In this document: in pieces, positions 25,956 to 33,510 of the stretch
How positions within the stretch are numbered: the stretch's first letter is position 1
Layout: every line of letters starts with the position of its first letter
Assembly: GCA_905234745.1 (NCBI GenBank)
Contig: CAJOJD010000004.1
Coordinates: 3,537 to 47,403 of the forward strand
Origin: an uncultured Bacteroidaceae bacterium
Lineage (GTDB): Bacteria; Bacteroidota; Bacteroidia; Bacteroidales; Bacteroidaceae
Direction: 5' to 3'
DNA length: 43,867 nucleotides
Notes under the pieces: model-generated
Database searches by the model: none
What the model saw: only the letters and a program-made list of their open reading frames with translations
What the model was told of the DNA's origin: nothing
Program-made: the position numbers and the translations under genes

Positions 25956-27029
25956 TCAAAACTTCTTGCGGTTCATCTTCATGGCGCGGAACAGCAGCTT
26001 GGAGAGCGGCTTCTCGCGGTTGCGGTACAACAGGTTGATGTACCAGCCAAGTTTCTTGGCAACCGATATGCGATATGTCTCTACAAACTCTATGAGTGTT
26101 CCGTCACTGTCCTCGATGTATGTGAATCGGCCGGATGCATCACCCATGGCGAACTGCTTTCCATCGGGGCAGCTGTCGACGGTGAAGGGATAGCCGTGGT
26201 CGGCGCACCATTTGCCCAGCTCGTCCATGCCGGTTACGTCAAAGCAGATCTGGATGAATCCGGGATCACCCCAGTATCGGCCCTCAAAGATCTTGCGGGG
26301 TTCACGGTCACGGGCCTGTACCAGCTCTATGTAACCGGTGGGGAATATTGGAGCGAACGCACCCTTGTTGGGTGTGGGGCACTTGAGCAGAGTGCGGCGG
26401 AACTCACCGTCACCGCCTGCCAGAGGCTTGAGGTCCTCAAAGTGACCGTATTCGTTGTATATCACCTCGTTGTATCCAAGGATATCGGAATATACGGTGC
26501 GGGCCTTGTCCATATCGGTCACGCCTATCATGCAGCCAATCATTCCGCCGAACTCCTTGCCCTCGTCAAGAAGTAGGTAGTCATCCTGTACGGCCTGGAA
26601 CCAGTTGCCCTCGGGGTCGGTTATGTAGAATGTCTGCTTGCCGTCGGGACCGGTCACGATGGGAGATACCTTGTCCCAGCGTTTTGAGGCGAATGCATGG
26701 GCGCTTTCCACATTGCGGCATTTCACTTTGGCGCAGAATATGCCAAGGTCACCAACCTGGATCTGGAACTCCACCGGTTTGGGCTTGCGCTGTGAGTACT
26801 GCCAGATCTCGAATCCGCCGCCTCCCTGAAGGTTTATGGCGATGGCAGCATGGCGCTTTCGGGGATGACCGCCGGTGTAGGGGAGCATGCGCTCTGCAAC
26901 CGTGTCGTCCTCAAGTACACGGATATCGACACCGAACATATCAATGAACCACTTCCATGAGCCATATACTGATGTAGTACCTACACCTATCTGCTGGATT
27001 CCAGTAATGAAAAAACCGCCGTTATACAT
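25956..27029 (-). CDS. Two-domain VOC (glyoxalase/dioxygenase superfamily) protein
   Basis: This 357-residue protein has two vicinal-oxygen-chelate modules (residues ~6-150 and ~170-310). Each has the beta-alpha-beta-beta-beta pattern: IQQIGVGTTSVYGSWKWFID, FYITDPEGNWFQ, then MIGCMIGVTDMDKARTVYSD and FTYIEDSDGTLIEFVETY. Metal ligands are plausible (Glu in the IEFVE strand, His in the first module), but the enzyme class cannot be decided: glyoxalase, epimerase and dioxygenase are all possible. It is the first gene of the Hdr-like operon, ten bases before the next gene, so its substrate may feed or be made by that complex. A basic C-terminal tail (MKMNRKKF) ends the protein. Confidence 0.75.
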   Translation of the reverse strand: MYNGGFFITGIQQIGVGTTSVYGSWKWFIDMFGVDIRVLEDDTVAERMLPYTGGHPRKRHAAIAINLQGGGGFEIWQYSQRKPKPVEFQIQVGDLGIFCAKVKCRNVESAHAFASKRWDKVSPIVTGPDGKQTFYITDPEGNWFQAVQDDYLLLDEGKEFGGMIGCMIGVTDMDKARTVYSDILGYNEVIYNEYGHFEDLKPLAGGDGEFRRTLLKCPTPNKGAFAPIFPTGYIELVQARDREPRKIFEGRYWGDPGFIQICFDVTGMDELGKWCADHGYPFTVDSCPDGKQFAMGDASGRFTYIEDSDGTLIEFVETYRISVAKKLGWYINLLYRNREKPLSKLLFRAMKMNRKKF

Positions 27030-27054
27030 ATTCTATATTTGGTTTATTAAGATG

Positions 27055-27062
27055 CGAATATA
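27055..27062 (-). promoter_or_regulatory. Candidate variant -7 box (TATATTCG) for the VOC/Hdr operon
   Basis: The minus strand reads TATATTCG, 25 bases before the ATG at 27029. It is the same TAnnTTCGC variant seen at 10336, 33427 and 35618. Confidence 0.4.
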
Positions 27063-27105
27063 CTGCTTTTTCGTTGCTTTTCCAATGTGTTACGATAGAA
27101 TTACC

Positions 27106-27113
27106 TATATTTG
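27106..27113 (+). promoter_or_regulatory. Candidate -7 promoter box for tatA-tatC
   Basis: TATATTTG is an exact TAnnTTTG match, 28 bases before the tatA ATG. It lies in the divergent gap between the VOC operon and tatA. Confidence 0.6.
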
Positions 27114-27141
27114 TGAACTACAAATCTTCAAAACTTACACA

Positions 27142-27366
27142 ATGACACTTTATCCGTTGCTACTCGGACTCGGAACCGGTGAGATAATACTTATAGTTCT
27201 TGTCTTTCTGCTTCTGTTCGGAGCCAAGCGTATTCCCGATCTCATGAAGAGCATGGGCAAGGGCGTAAAGAGTTTCAAGGAGGGAATGAAGGAGGTTGAG
27301 AAGGAGATCAACACTCCCGATGAGACCGCTGCCAAGGAACCTGAAAAGGAACCCGAATCCAAGTAA
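27142..27366 (+). CDS. tatA: Twin-arginine translocase subunit TatA
   Basis: This 74-residue protein has one N-terminal transmembrane helix (EIILIVLVFLLLFGAKRIPD), the FGAKRIPDL hinge and an amphipathic helix (MKSMGKGVKSFKEGMKEV), ending in a charged acidic/basic tail. This is the textbook TatA/E layout. TatA oligomers form the pore for folded proteins delivered by TatC. The start is the ATG at 27142, since a longer upstream frame would place extra residues before the membrane helix. tatC follows after 15 bases. Confidence 0.93.
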   Translation: MTLYPLLLGLGTGEIILIVLVFLLLFGAKRIPDLMKSMGKGVKSFKEGMKEVEKEINTPDETAAKEPEKEPESK

Positions 27367-27381
27367 TCTTTCCGGTCCGTC

Positions 27382-28161
27382 ATGGCTTCTCCCGATGACA
27401 AGCCAATGACATTCTGGGACCATCTGGACGCTCTCAGGGATGTCATACTGCGCGTCCTCGCCGTTGCTTTGGTGGGGTTCATCGTCGCATTCTGCTTTAA
27501 GGAGCCGTTGTTCAAACTGATACTTGCGCCAAGCAGTCCTGACTTTATCCTGTACCGATGGATATCGGCCGTAGCGGGGTTGGCCGGGTTTGATGCATCG
27601 GGCCTGCGTGATTTCAGCGTGGATCTGTTCAGCACCACGCTGACCGCCCAGTTCATGATCCACATGAAAATGGCGTTCTATGTGAGTCTGGTGGTCATTA
27701 TGCCATACACCCTGTATCTTATCTTTGGCTTTGTTTCACCTGCTCTGTACTCAACCGAGCGGCGCAGCACCACCAAGGTCGTAGTCTGGTCTTACATCCT
27801 TTTCATGCTGGGAATAATACTGGATTACCTTATCATATTCCCGCTGGCATTCCGCTTCCTCGGAACCTATCAGGTAAGTGAAAGCATTCCGAATGTTATT
27901 ACTCTGGAATCCTATACCGACCTATTGGTTACATTGACGTTATTGATGGGCATCCTCTTTGAACTTCCCATCCTGGCCTGGTTCCTGGGCAAGCTGGGCA
28001 TAATTGATGCCGCATTCATGAAGAAGTACCGTCGTCACGCTATCGTAGTGATTCTCATAATCGCTGCCATAATCACACCCACAACCGATATCTTCACACT
28101 AACCATCGTAACATTGCCGATATATCTGCTTTATGAAGTGAGCATAGGCGTAGTTCGTTGA
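27382..28161 (+). CDS. tatC: Twin-arginine translocase subunit TatC
   Basis: This 259-residue protein has six transmembrane segments. The N-terminal FWDHLDALRD matches the conserved TatC HLxELR region that reads the twin-arginine signal. FGFVSPALYSTERR and a PxxxDIFTL-like segment near the end are further family landmarks. It works with TatA to export folded, often cofactor-bearing proteins; no TatB is seen, as is common in Bacteroidetes. It converges on the carboxyltransferase gene, with a REP-like palindrome pair between them. Confidence 0.94.
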   Translation: MASPDDKPMTFWDHLDALRDVILRVLAVALVGFIVAFCFKEPLFKLILAPSSPDFILYRWISAVAGLAGFDASGLRDFSVDLFSTTLTAQFMIHMKMAFYVSLVVIMPYTLYLIFGFVSPALYSTERRSTTKVVVWSYILFMLGIILDYLIIFPLAFRFLGTYQVSESIPNVITLESYTDLLVTLTLLMGILFELPILAWFLGKLGIIDAAFMKKYRRHAIVVILIIAAIITPTTDIFTLTIVTLPIYLLYEVSIGVVR

Positions 28162-28164
28162 GCA

Positions 28165-28249
28165 AAAAGAGTACCATTGGGGTCAGACCCCAATGGTACT
28201 CTTTTCAAAAATGATACCAATGGGGTCTGACCCCAATGGTACTTTTTTT
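28165..28249. repeat. Palindrome pair with GGGGTCAGACCCC core, also a likely terminator
   Basis: Copy one (28165-28205) is a perfect 41-base palindrome: a 20-base arm AAAAGAGTACCATTGGGGTC, one central A, then its complement. Copy two (28213-28242) is an inverted, slightly diverged version with two arm mismatches, followed by seven Ts whose end is part of the neighbouring TAA stop. It sits between converging tatC and the carboxyltransferase gene, so it can end transcription from either side. The core recurs at 42118. Confidence 0.8.
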
Positions 28250-30029
28250 ATTTCTCAATCCATCCGATGACCTCACCCTTGGTGACGAGTGAGCCGTGCT
28301 CTTTCTCGACGGCTGCCAGGTGGCAGTCATAAGGTGCGGTGGCATTGTCGATGAACGAGTTGCCGCTGGCCTGGATACCGACCATCCAGTCACCCTTCTT
28401 GTACTGCTTGCCGAAGGGAGGATTGGTTGACTGATCCATGTAGTCCAGATCCCAGATCACGCGGCCGCTGACAGCTGCCTGGATGGGCTCTGCATCGGGA
28501 TGCAGGATGGCACGCTTATCGGCTGCGGTGAAGTGCTTGACAGGTGCACCTGCGGTGCCGGCCTGAGCCTTTTCCATGCGCTCCATAAGATCCTTGTTGA
28601 ACTGATCCTTGGCTTGGCCGCTCTTGTACTCGCGGTACTGCTTCTCGTGCATGGCGAACTCAAAGAGCTCCTCATCATCCTGACCGCGGTCCCAGCCGTT
28701 CTCCTTCATCTCCTTCTCAAAGCGCGGGAGCTCGTTGGGGTAGAGCACCTGAGGATCATCGGTATAGAATTCAAAGCCTTTCTCCTTGGCGATCTCGACA
28801 ATCTCGGGAGCCAGCTCGCCGGGCAGCTTGCCTGACTTGCCCAGAACCATACCCCACATGGCGGGATCCATGCGGGTGAAAGGCTTCTCGTCCATGGACT
28901 TGCTGTAGAGGTTCATCAGGGCGGCGTTCTTTACGTACTGGCTGAAAGGTGTAACCAGACAGGGAGTACCGAGCATAGGCCATATGCGCTGTACCTCGTC
29001 AAAGAGCTCAACGAGCAACTCGTCCTCAGAGAGTTCCTTCTCACCCTTCTTCTTGAGGTTGGCGTTGATGGCGGCGTGCATACCCTTGAGGTCTGCCATA
29101 AGTGATCCCATCATACCGCCGGGAAGGCCGCAACCTACCAGCAGTGAGCTCATCAGTGAGTTCTTGGGGTCGATCCAGTAGCCCAGGAAATCATCCATGA
29201 AGCTCTGAGTAAGGCTGCGTGCCTCCATGTAAGCCTTCATGTTGATGTCCTTAACCAGGAATCCGGCATCCTTGAGCATAGCCTGGATGGTGATAACGTC
29301 CGGATGAACCTTACCCCATGAAAGCGGTTCCATGGCTACGTCCAGAACGTCACCGCCGGCCTTGGCAACCTCAAGCATTGAGGCTACAGCGAAACCGGGG
29401 CCGTTGTGGCCGTGGTACTGTATGATGATGTCGGGATGTTTCTCCTTGATGGCGCGGACGATGGTGCCCAGCATTGCAGGACGGCCGATGCCTGCCATAT
29501 CCTTAAGGCAGATCTCCTGTGCGCCGCCCTCTATGAGCTGCTCGGCCAGGTTGATGTAGTACTCGGCGTTGTGTACCTTTGAGTAGGTGATACACATAGT
29601 AGCCTGAGCGGTCATACCGGCCTCTTTTGCCCACTTGATTGAGGGGATTATGTTACGCGGGTCATTCAGACCGCAGAATATACGTGTGATGTCAACGCCC
29701 TGAGCGTGCTTTACCTTATACATGAGCTGACGTACATCGGCCGGAACAGGGTTCATGCGCAATGCGTTCAGACCACGGTCAAGCATGTGGGTCTTGATGC
29801 CTACTTCATTGAAAGGTTTGGTGAATGTACGTACTGCCTGGTTGGGGTTCTCACCGTACAGAAGATTGACTTGCTCCATGGCACCGCCGTTGGTCTCAAC
29901 GCGGTCAAAGCAACCCATATCGATTATAACCGGGGCAATTTTGGCCAACTGGTCCTTGCGGGGAACATACTTGCCTGATGACTGCCACATGTCACGGTAC
30001 ACAAGACTGAATTGGATCTCTTTTTTCAT
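28248..30029 (-). CDS. Pyruvate/oxaloacetate carboxyltransferase-like protein with a biotinyl-like domain lacking the biotin lysine
   Basis: This 593-residue protein has a TIM-barrel carboxyltransferase domain with the metal Asp13 in RDMWQS (usually RDAHQS), Lys176 in CLKDMAG (the carbamylated lysine of the family), His206 and His208 in YHGHNG, and LPGGMMGSL and LGTPCLVTPFSQ further on. The C-terminal ~80 residues follow a biotinyl/lipoyl fold (GKQYKKGDWMVGIQ...ATAP...VTKGEVIGWIEK), but the AMKM motif is replaced by QASGNSF at 553-559, so no lysine is available for biotin. It closes the putative sulfonolipid operon, 21 bases after the SDR gene. OadA or PycB are the usual names; without biotin it may act as a plain decarboxylase or aldolase. 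The reaction is unknown. Confidence 0.8.
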   Translation of the reverse strand: MKKEIQFSLVYRDMWQSSGKYVPRKDQLAKIAPVIIDMGCFDRVETNGGAMEQVNLLYGENPNQAVRTFTKPFNEVGIKTHMLDRGLNALRMNPVPADVRQLMYKVKHAQGVDITRIFCGLNDPRNIIPSIKWAKEAGMTAQATMCITYSKVHNAEYYINLAEQLIEGGAQEICLKDMAGIGRPAMLGTIVRAIKEKHPDIIIQYHGHNGPGFAVASMLEVAKAGGDVLDVAMEPLSWGKVHPDVITIQAMLKDAGFLVKDINMKAYMEARSLTQSFMDDFLGYWIDPKNSLMSSLLVGCGLPGGMMGSLMADLKGMHAAINANLKKKGEKELSEDELLVELFDEVQRIWPMLGTPCLVTPFSQYVKNAALMNLYSKSMDEKPFTRMDPAMWGMVLGKSGKLPGELAPEIVEIAKEKGFEFYTDDPQVLYPNELPRFEKEMKENGWDRGQDDEELFEFAMHEKQYREYKSGQAKDQFNKDLMERMEKAQAGTAGAPVKHFTAADKRAILHPDAEPIQAAVSGRVIWDLDYMDQSTNPPFGKQYKKGDWMVGIQASGNSFIDNATAPYDCHLAAVEKEHGSLVTKGEVIGWIEK

Positions 30030-30050
30030 AGTTGTATGTGTTTTTGTTAC

Positions 30051-30851
30051 TTACATAGGATTAATGGAACGGGCTATCTTGGCGCAGAGTCCCGGGAAGA
30101 AACGCTTGATGTAGACCATCAGCAGTTCCTTGCGTCCTACAAGGACTTCACGCTTTTTACGGTAAACGGCCTTGACAATCTTGCGGGCGGCCTGCTCGGG
30201 AGTGCAGCCTCCTGCCTGGCCGGCATCCATCTTGGCGTGCTGTTTGCCGTCTTTCTCAAGGGCGTAGAATGATATGCGGGTCTGCACTCGGCCGGGGCAT
30301 ACTATGGTAACACGGATGTTATCCTTGTAGTACTCGGCCTGAACAGTCTCGAAGAATCCGTACAGGGCGTGCTTGGATGAGCTGTATGCGCAGCGAAGCG
30401 GGAATCCGAAACGTCCGTTGATGCTGGTGGTAACCATAAGCTGGCCTCCACCGTTCTCAATCATCTTGGGAAGGATTACCTTTGTCATGATTACCGGTGC
30501 GAACCAGTTGATGTCCATGACCTTGTTAATTACACGCATCTCGGTCTCACAGGTGGTTCCGCGCTGGCTGATGCCTGCGTTGTTGTAGAACACGTCTATG
30601 TGGCCGAATACCTGCCATGCCTGCTCTGCCAACTCTGCAACCTCATCCTTCCTGGAGAGGTCAAAGGGTAGGGGCTTGGCATCGGGAGCACCCAACTCAA
30701 TGCAGTGTGCGGCAACCTTCTCCAGAAGATCGGCCTCAAGTGCAGTGAGAATGAGTTTTGCGCCCTCACGTGCAAACTCGTACGCGGTTGCCTCACCTAT
30801 TCCTGATGAAGAACCTGTTATCCAAACTACCTTGTCGGTAAACTTTTTCAT
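30051..30851 (-). CDS. SDR oxidoreductase, probable 3-ketocapnine (3-ketosphinganine-like) reductase
   Basis: This 266-residue classical short-chain dehydrogenase has a nucleotide site TGSSSGIG at residues 12-19, NNAG in the middle, catalytic YSSSK in the AYSSSKHALYG segment, and CPGRVQT after it. A basic, hydrophobic C-terminal tail (VYIKRFFPGLCAKIARS) suggests membrane association, as in 3-ketosphinganine reductases. The ATG at 30851 overlaps the previous stop by four bases (ATGA), favoured over the ATG at 30857. The position directly after the acyltransferase and cysteate-synthase-like genes suggests NAD(P)H reduction of the 3-keto intermediate of capnine. The family is certain; the substrate is inferred from context. 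Confidence 0.85.
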   Translation of the reverse strand: MKKFTDKVVWITGSSSGIGEATAYEFAREGAKLILTALEADLLEKVAAHCIELGAPDAKPLPFDLSRKDEVAELAEQAWQVFGHIDVFYNNAGISQRGTTCETEMRVINKVMDINWFAPVIMTKVILPKMIENGGGQLMVTTSINGRFGFPLRCAYSSSKHALYGFFETVQAEYYKDNIRVTIVCPGRVQTRISFYALEKDGKQHAKMDAGQAGGCTPEQAARKIVKAVYRKKREVLVGRKELLMVYIKRFFPGLCAKIARSINPM

Positions 30852-32074
30852 TTGCAATCGTCTATTGCTTTCTTAAACCAAAGGGCGCGCTCGCAGCCTT
30901 CGCCGGTGTTGAGCAGAACCAGGTCACCGCTCTTGAGCCTTTTCTCCTCAAGTGCCTTGAAGAATCCTGCTATACATACCACCGATGCAGGTCCCATATA
31001 AACGCCGGTAGCGTCCTTGACCATACGGCCGTAACGTTCCAGACCCTCCTCCTTTACACGCAGGAACCAGCCACCGCTGTTCTTTACGATTGGGCCGACG
31101 AGCGGATACATACCGGGAGTGCCCGCAGTAAGGATGGAGATCTTTGTCTGAGGAACCACGGTGGGGAAGTGCTTGTTCCAGCCCTGAGGGAACTCGTTCT
31201 CTATTGCCCATTCCCATGCCTGGACCATCGGGTCACAGGTATCCTGCTGAACCAGCAGCATGCGCGGCATCCTGTACTGCGGGTATGCATCGGCAATCTC
31301 ACGCATTCCCTTCTCGAATGCGATGGGGCTTGTGCCGCCTGCAACTGCCTGCATGTAGACATCGGGGATTCGGCCCAGCTGGCGCATGCACTCAAAGACA
31401 AGGGTCTTCTTGGCCTCAACGCGGATGGGGTCGATGTTTCCGGCCGATATCATCACGTTCTGATTCTTGTGGAAATCGGCAGCCTCGGCCTTGGCCTGTC
31501 CGTAACCGCCCTCTGACACCTGAAGGTTCTGACCGGTGGCGCGGATGGACTGCTGAGTTTCCTGATACATATCGTGCGGAGCGAATACGTCAAACTTGAC
31601 GCCTGCCTTGGCCAGATAAGTGGCGTAGGCAGTGGCTGCATTACCGGTCGATGCCAGGCAATACTCCTTTACTCCGTGTTTCTTGAACAGCGTTGCTGCC
31701 AGTGATGCGGCTATGTCCTTGAATGTGCCGGAACCGCCGTTCAGGTCATTGCGGGCTACCACAACCTTGCAGTCAATGCCGTACTTATCCTTGGCATAAC
31801 GGCCCAGGAACTCCCACTCCTCAATGGGTACGGCACCCTCACCGCAGGTTACCTGCTCATCGGCCTTGTCAAGAGGCAGGAAGGGCAGGTAGTGGTAGAG
31901 GTTGTCTACCTTCTGACCGGGCTTGCAGAGTTCGTCCAGGAGGTGGTAATCAGTAGTATTATAGGTCACCTCTGCGTGGTTGCTTCCGCACTCACACAGC
32001 TGGTCCTGGTTGAACCAGGCGGCAAAATCTCCAATAACCTTGCCGCACTTTTTGCAGACAAGCTGATACTTCAT
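30848..32074 (-). CDS. Threonine-synthase-fold PLP enzyme, probable cysteate synthase
   Basis: This 408-residue protein has an N-terminal zinc ribbon (Cys7, Cys10, Cys27, Cys29), then a fold-type II PLP core with the lysine in SGTFKD (Lys119), ASTGNAATAYA as phosphate/substrate loop, QAVAGGTSPIAFEKG, and a late NTGEGCERAL. It resembles archaeal cysteate synthase, a threonine-synthase relative that makes L-cysteate from O-phosphoserine and sulfite. Its neighbour one base upstream is a cysteate-acyltransferase-like enzyme, and an SDR follows with a four-base overlap. That context makes cysteate synthase more likely than threonine synthase, for which no hom or thrB gene is nearby. The fold is certain; the reaction is inferred. 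Confidence 0.82.
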   Translation of the reverse strand: MKYQLVCKKCGKVIGDFAAWFNQDQLCECGSNHAEVTYNTTDYHLLDELCKPGQKVDNLYHYLPFLPLDKADEQVTCGEGAVPIEEWEFLGRYAKDKYGIDCKVVVARNDLNGGSGTFKDIAASLAATLFKKHGVKEYCLASTGNAATAYATYLAKAGVKFDVFAPHDMYQETQQSIRATGQNLQVSEGGYGQAKAEAADFHKNQNVMISAGNIDPIRVEAKKTLVFECMRQLGRIPDVYMQAVAGGTSPIAFEKGMREIADAYPQYRMPRMLLVQQDTCDPMVQAWEWAIENEFPQGWNKHFPTVVPQTKISILTAGTPGMYPLVGPIVKNSGGWFLRVKEEGLERYGRMVKDATGVYMGPASVVCIAGFFKALEEKRLKSGDLVLLNTGEGCERALWFKKAIDDCK

Positions 32075-32075
32075 A

Positions 32076-33350
32076 TTATCTCTTTATCTGAGCACGCTTG
32101 AATACGTTCATATCCTGGATGGCACCCTCGTAGAAGCCGGCGTCGAGTTTCTTCTTGACCTCCTTGAATACCTCGATGGTACGCTTTACATGATCCAGAG
32201 TGTGTGATGCGGTCGGGATGATACGCAGCATCAGCTGGCCCTTCGGGATAACGGGATATGTAACGATTGAGCAGAAGATTCCGTAGTTCTCACGCAGGTC
32301 AACGACAACGTTGGTACCCTCGTTTACGCCACCCTCAAAGAATACGGGTGTTACAGGTGACTCGGTTACGCCGATGTTGAAGCCCTCGGCCTTGAGTCCG
32401 CCCTGCAGAGCGTTTACAACCTCCCACAGATGCTCGCGGTACTCGGGGTGAGCCTTGATCAGGTCAAGACGCTTCTGGTTACCGATAACCAGCGGCAGCG
32501 GCAGTGACTTGGCGTAGATCTGTGAGCGCATGTTGCACTTGAGGTGATCTATGATCTCGGGCTCTGAACTTACAACGCCACCGATTGATGCCATACTCTT
32601 TGCGAATGCGTCAAAGATAACGTCGATCTGGTCGATTACGCCGTAATGCTCGGCAGTACCGCGACCGTGCGCACCCATTGTACCGAAACCGTGTGCATCG
32701 TCAATAAGTATGCGGAACGGATATTTCTTCTTGAACTCTACGATGTCAGCGAGATGACCCAGGTCACCGGCCATGCCGAATACACCCTCGGTGATTACCA
32801 GAACGCCGCCGCCCTGCTCGTCGGCCAGTCTGCAGGCGTGGTTGAGCTGCTTCTCGAGGCTCTCCATGTTGTTGTGCTGGAAAGCGAAACGCTTGGCCAA
32901 GCTCAGACGCATACCGTCCAGGATGCAGGCGTGTGACTCAGAATCGTAAACGATAACGTCCTTACGGCTGGTCAGTACGTCGATGATTGAGATCATGCCC
33001 TGATAACCGAAGTTGAGGCAGAGACCTGCCTTCTTGCCTACGAACTCTGAGAAGTCATTCTCAAACTTGATGTGATAATCAGTATTACCTGACATCATGC
33101 GGGCACCCATAGGAGCACCAAGACCAAACTTTGCGGCAGCCTCGGCATCGGCCTTTCTTACCTCGGGATGATTGGCCAGACCCAGATAGTTGTTCAAGCT
33201 CCAGTTCAGGACGGGCTTGCCGTTGAACTCCATTTCGGGGCCGATTTCACCTACCAGGCGGGGGAACATGAAGTAACCGTCGCCGATTCCCTGATACTGT
33301 CCGAGCGGGCCCGGAGTCTCTTTGATTCTCTCAAAAATGTCTTTAATCAT
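32076..33350 (-). CDS. Alpha-oxoamine synthase family PLP enzyme, probable cysteate fatty-acyltransferase
   Basis: This 424-residue fold-type I PLP enzyme is of the SPT/KBL/BioF family. It has NNYLGLANHPEV near residue 50, GARMMSGNTDYH near 82, DDAHGFGTMGAHGRG with the PLP-pairing Asp, and FAKSMASIGG with the Schiff-base Lys251. The long N-terminus (MIKDIFERIKETPGPLGQY) and the LRENYGIFCSIVTYPVIPKG segment match the Flavobacterium/Alistipes type that condenses cysteate with an acyl thioester to 3-ketocapnine, rather than the shorter Bacteroides serine palmitoyltransferase. It is first in a four-gene operon. Serine palmitoyltransferase remains an alternative, but the coupled cysteate-synthase-like gene favours sulfonolipid synthesis. 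Confidence 0.83.
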   Translation of the reverse strand: MIKDIFERIKETPGPLGQYQGIGDGYFMFPRLVGEIGPEMEFNGKPVLNWSLNNYLGLANHPEVRKADAEAAAKFGLGAPMGARMMSGNTDYHIKFENDFSEFVGKKAGLCLNFGYQGMISIIDVLTSRKDVIVYDSESHACILDGMRLSLAKRFAFQHNNMESLEKQLNHACRLADEQGGGVLVITEGVFGMAGDLGHLADIVEFKKKYPFRILIDDAHGFGTMGAHGRGTAEHYGVIDQIDVIFDAFAKSMASIGGVVSSEPEIIDHLKCNMRSQIYAKSLPLPLVIGNQKRLDLIKAHPEYREHLWEVVNALQGGLKAEGFNIGVTESPVTPVFFEGGVNEGTNVVVDLRENYGIFCSIVTYPVIPKGQLMLRIIPTASHTLDHVKRTIEVFKEVKKKLDAGFYEGAIQDMNVFKRAQIKR

Positions 33351-33426
33351 ACTGATATTCTTTATTTTGATGTTTGTAATTTACTTGTTTGACGCGTCCT
33401 GCAGATACTGGTACGCTTAAACTCCG

Positions 33427-33434
33427 CGAATTTA
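33427..33434 (-). promoter_or_regulatory. Candidate variant -7 box (TAAATTCG) for the sulfonolipid operon
   Basis: The minus strand reads TAAATTCG, 76 bases before the ATG at 33350. The remaining sequence of the 33351-33510 gap is AT-rich with no other recognisable signal. Confidence 0.35.
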
Positions 33435-33510
33435 CTAAAAACTCCGGACTCCCTATTATAAAATAAGTTATAATTCTGCTATTTTATAGATTAGCACGTT
33501 GCATCCGCGG

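Noticed and set aside
27150-27665. Minus-strand frames overlapping tatA and tatC
   Set aside because: tatA and tatC are unambiguous on the plus strand; the antisense products show no domain.
30848-32074. Housekeeping threonine synthase
   Set aside because: The fold matches, but there are no threonine-pathway neighbours, and the directly coupled cysteate-acyltransferase-like and SDR genes favour cysteate synthase. Kept as an alternative in the annotation.
32076-33350. Serine palmitoyltransferase or 2-amino-3-ketobutyrate CoA ligase
   Set aside because: The N-terminus, the FAKSMAS lysine region and C-terminal segments resemble the longer Flavobacterium-type cysteate acyltransferases more than the shorter Bacteroides serine palmitoyltransferase; this was judged from memory and needs a tree.
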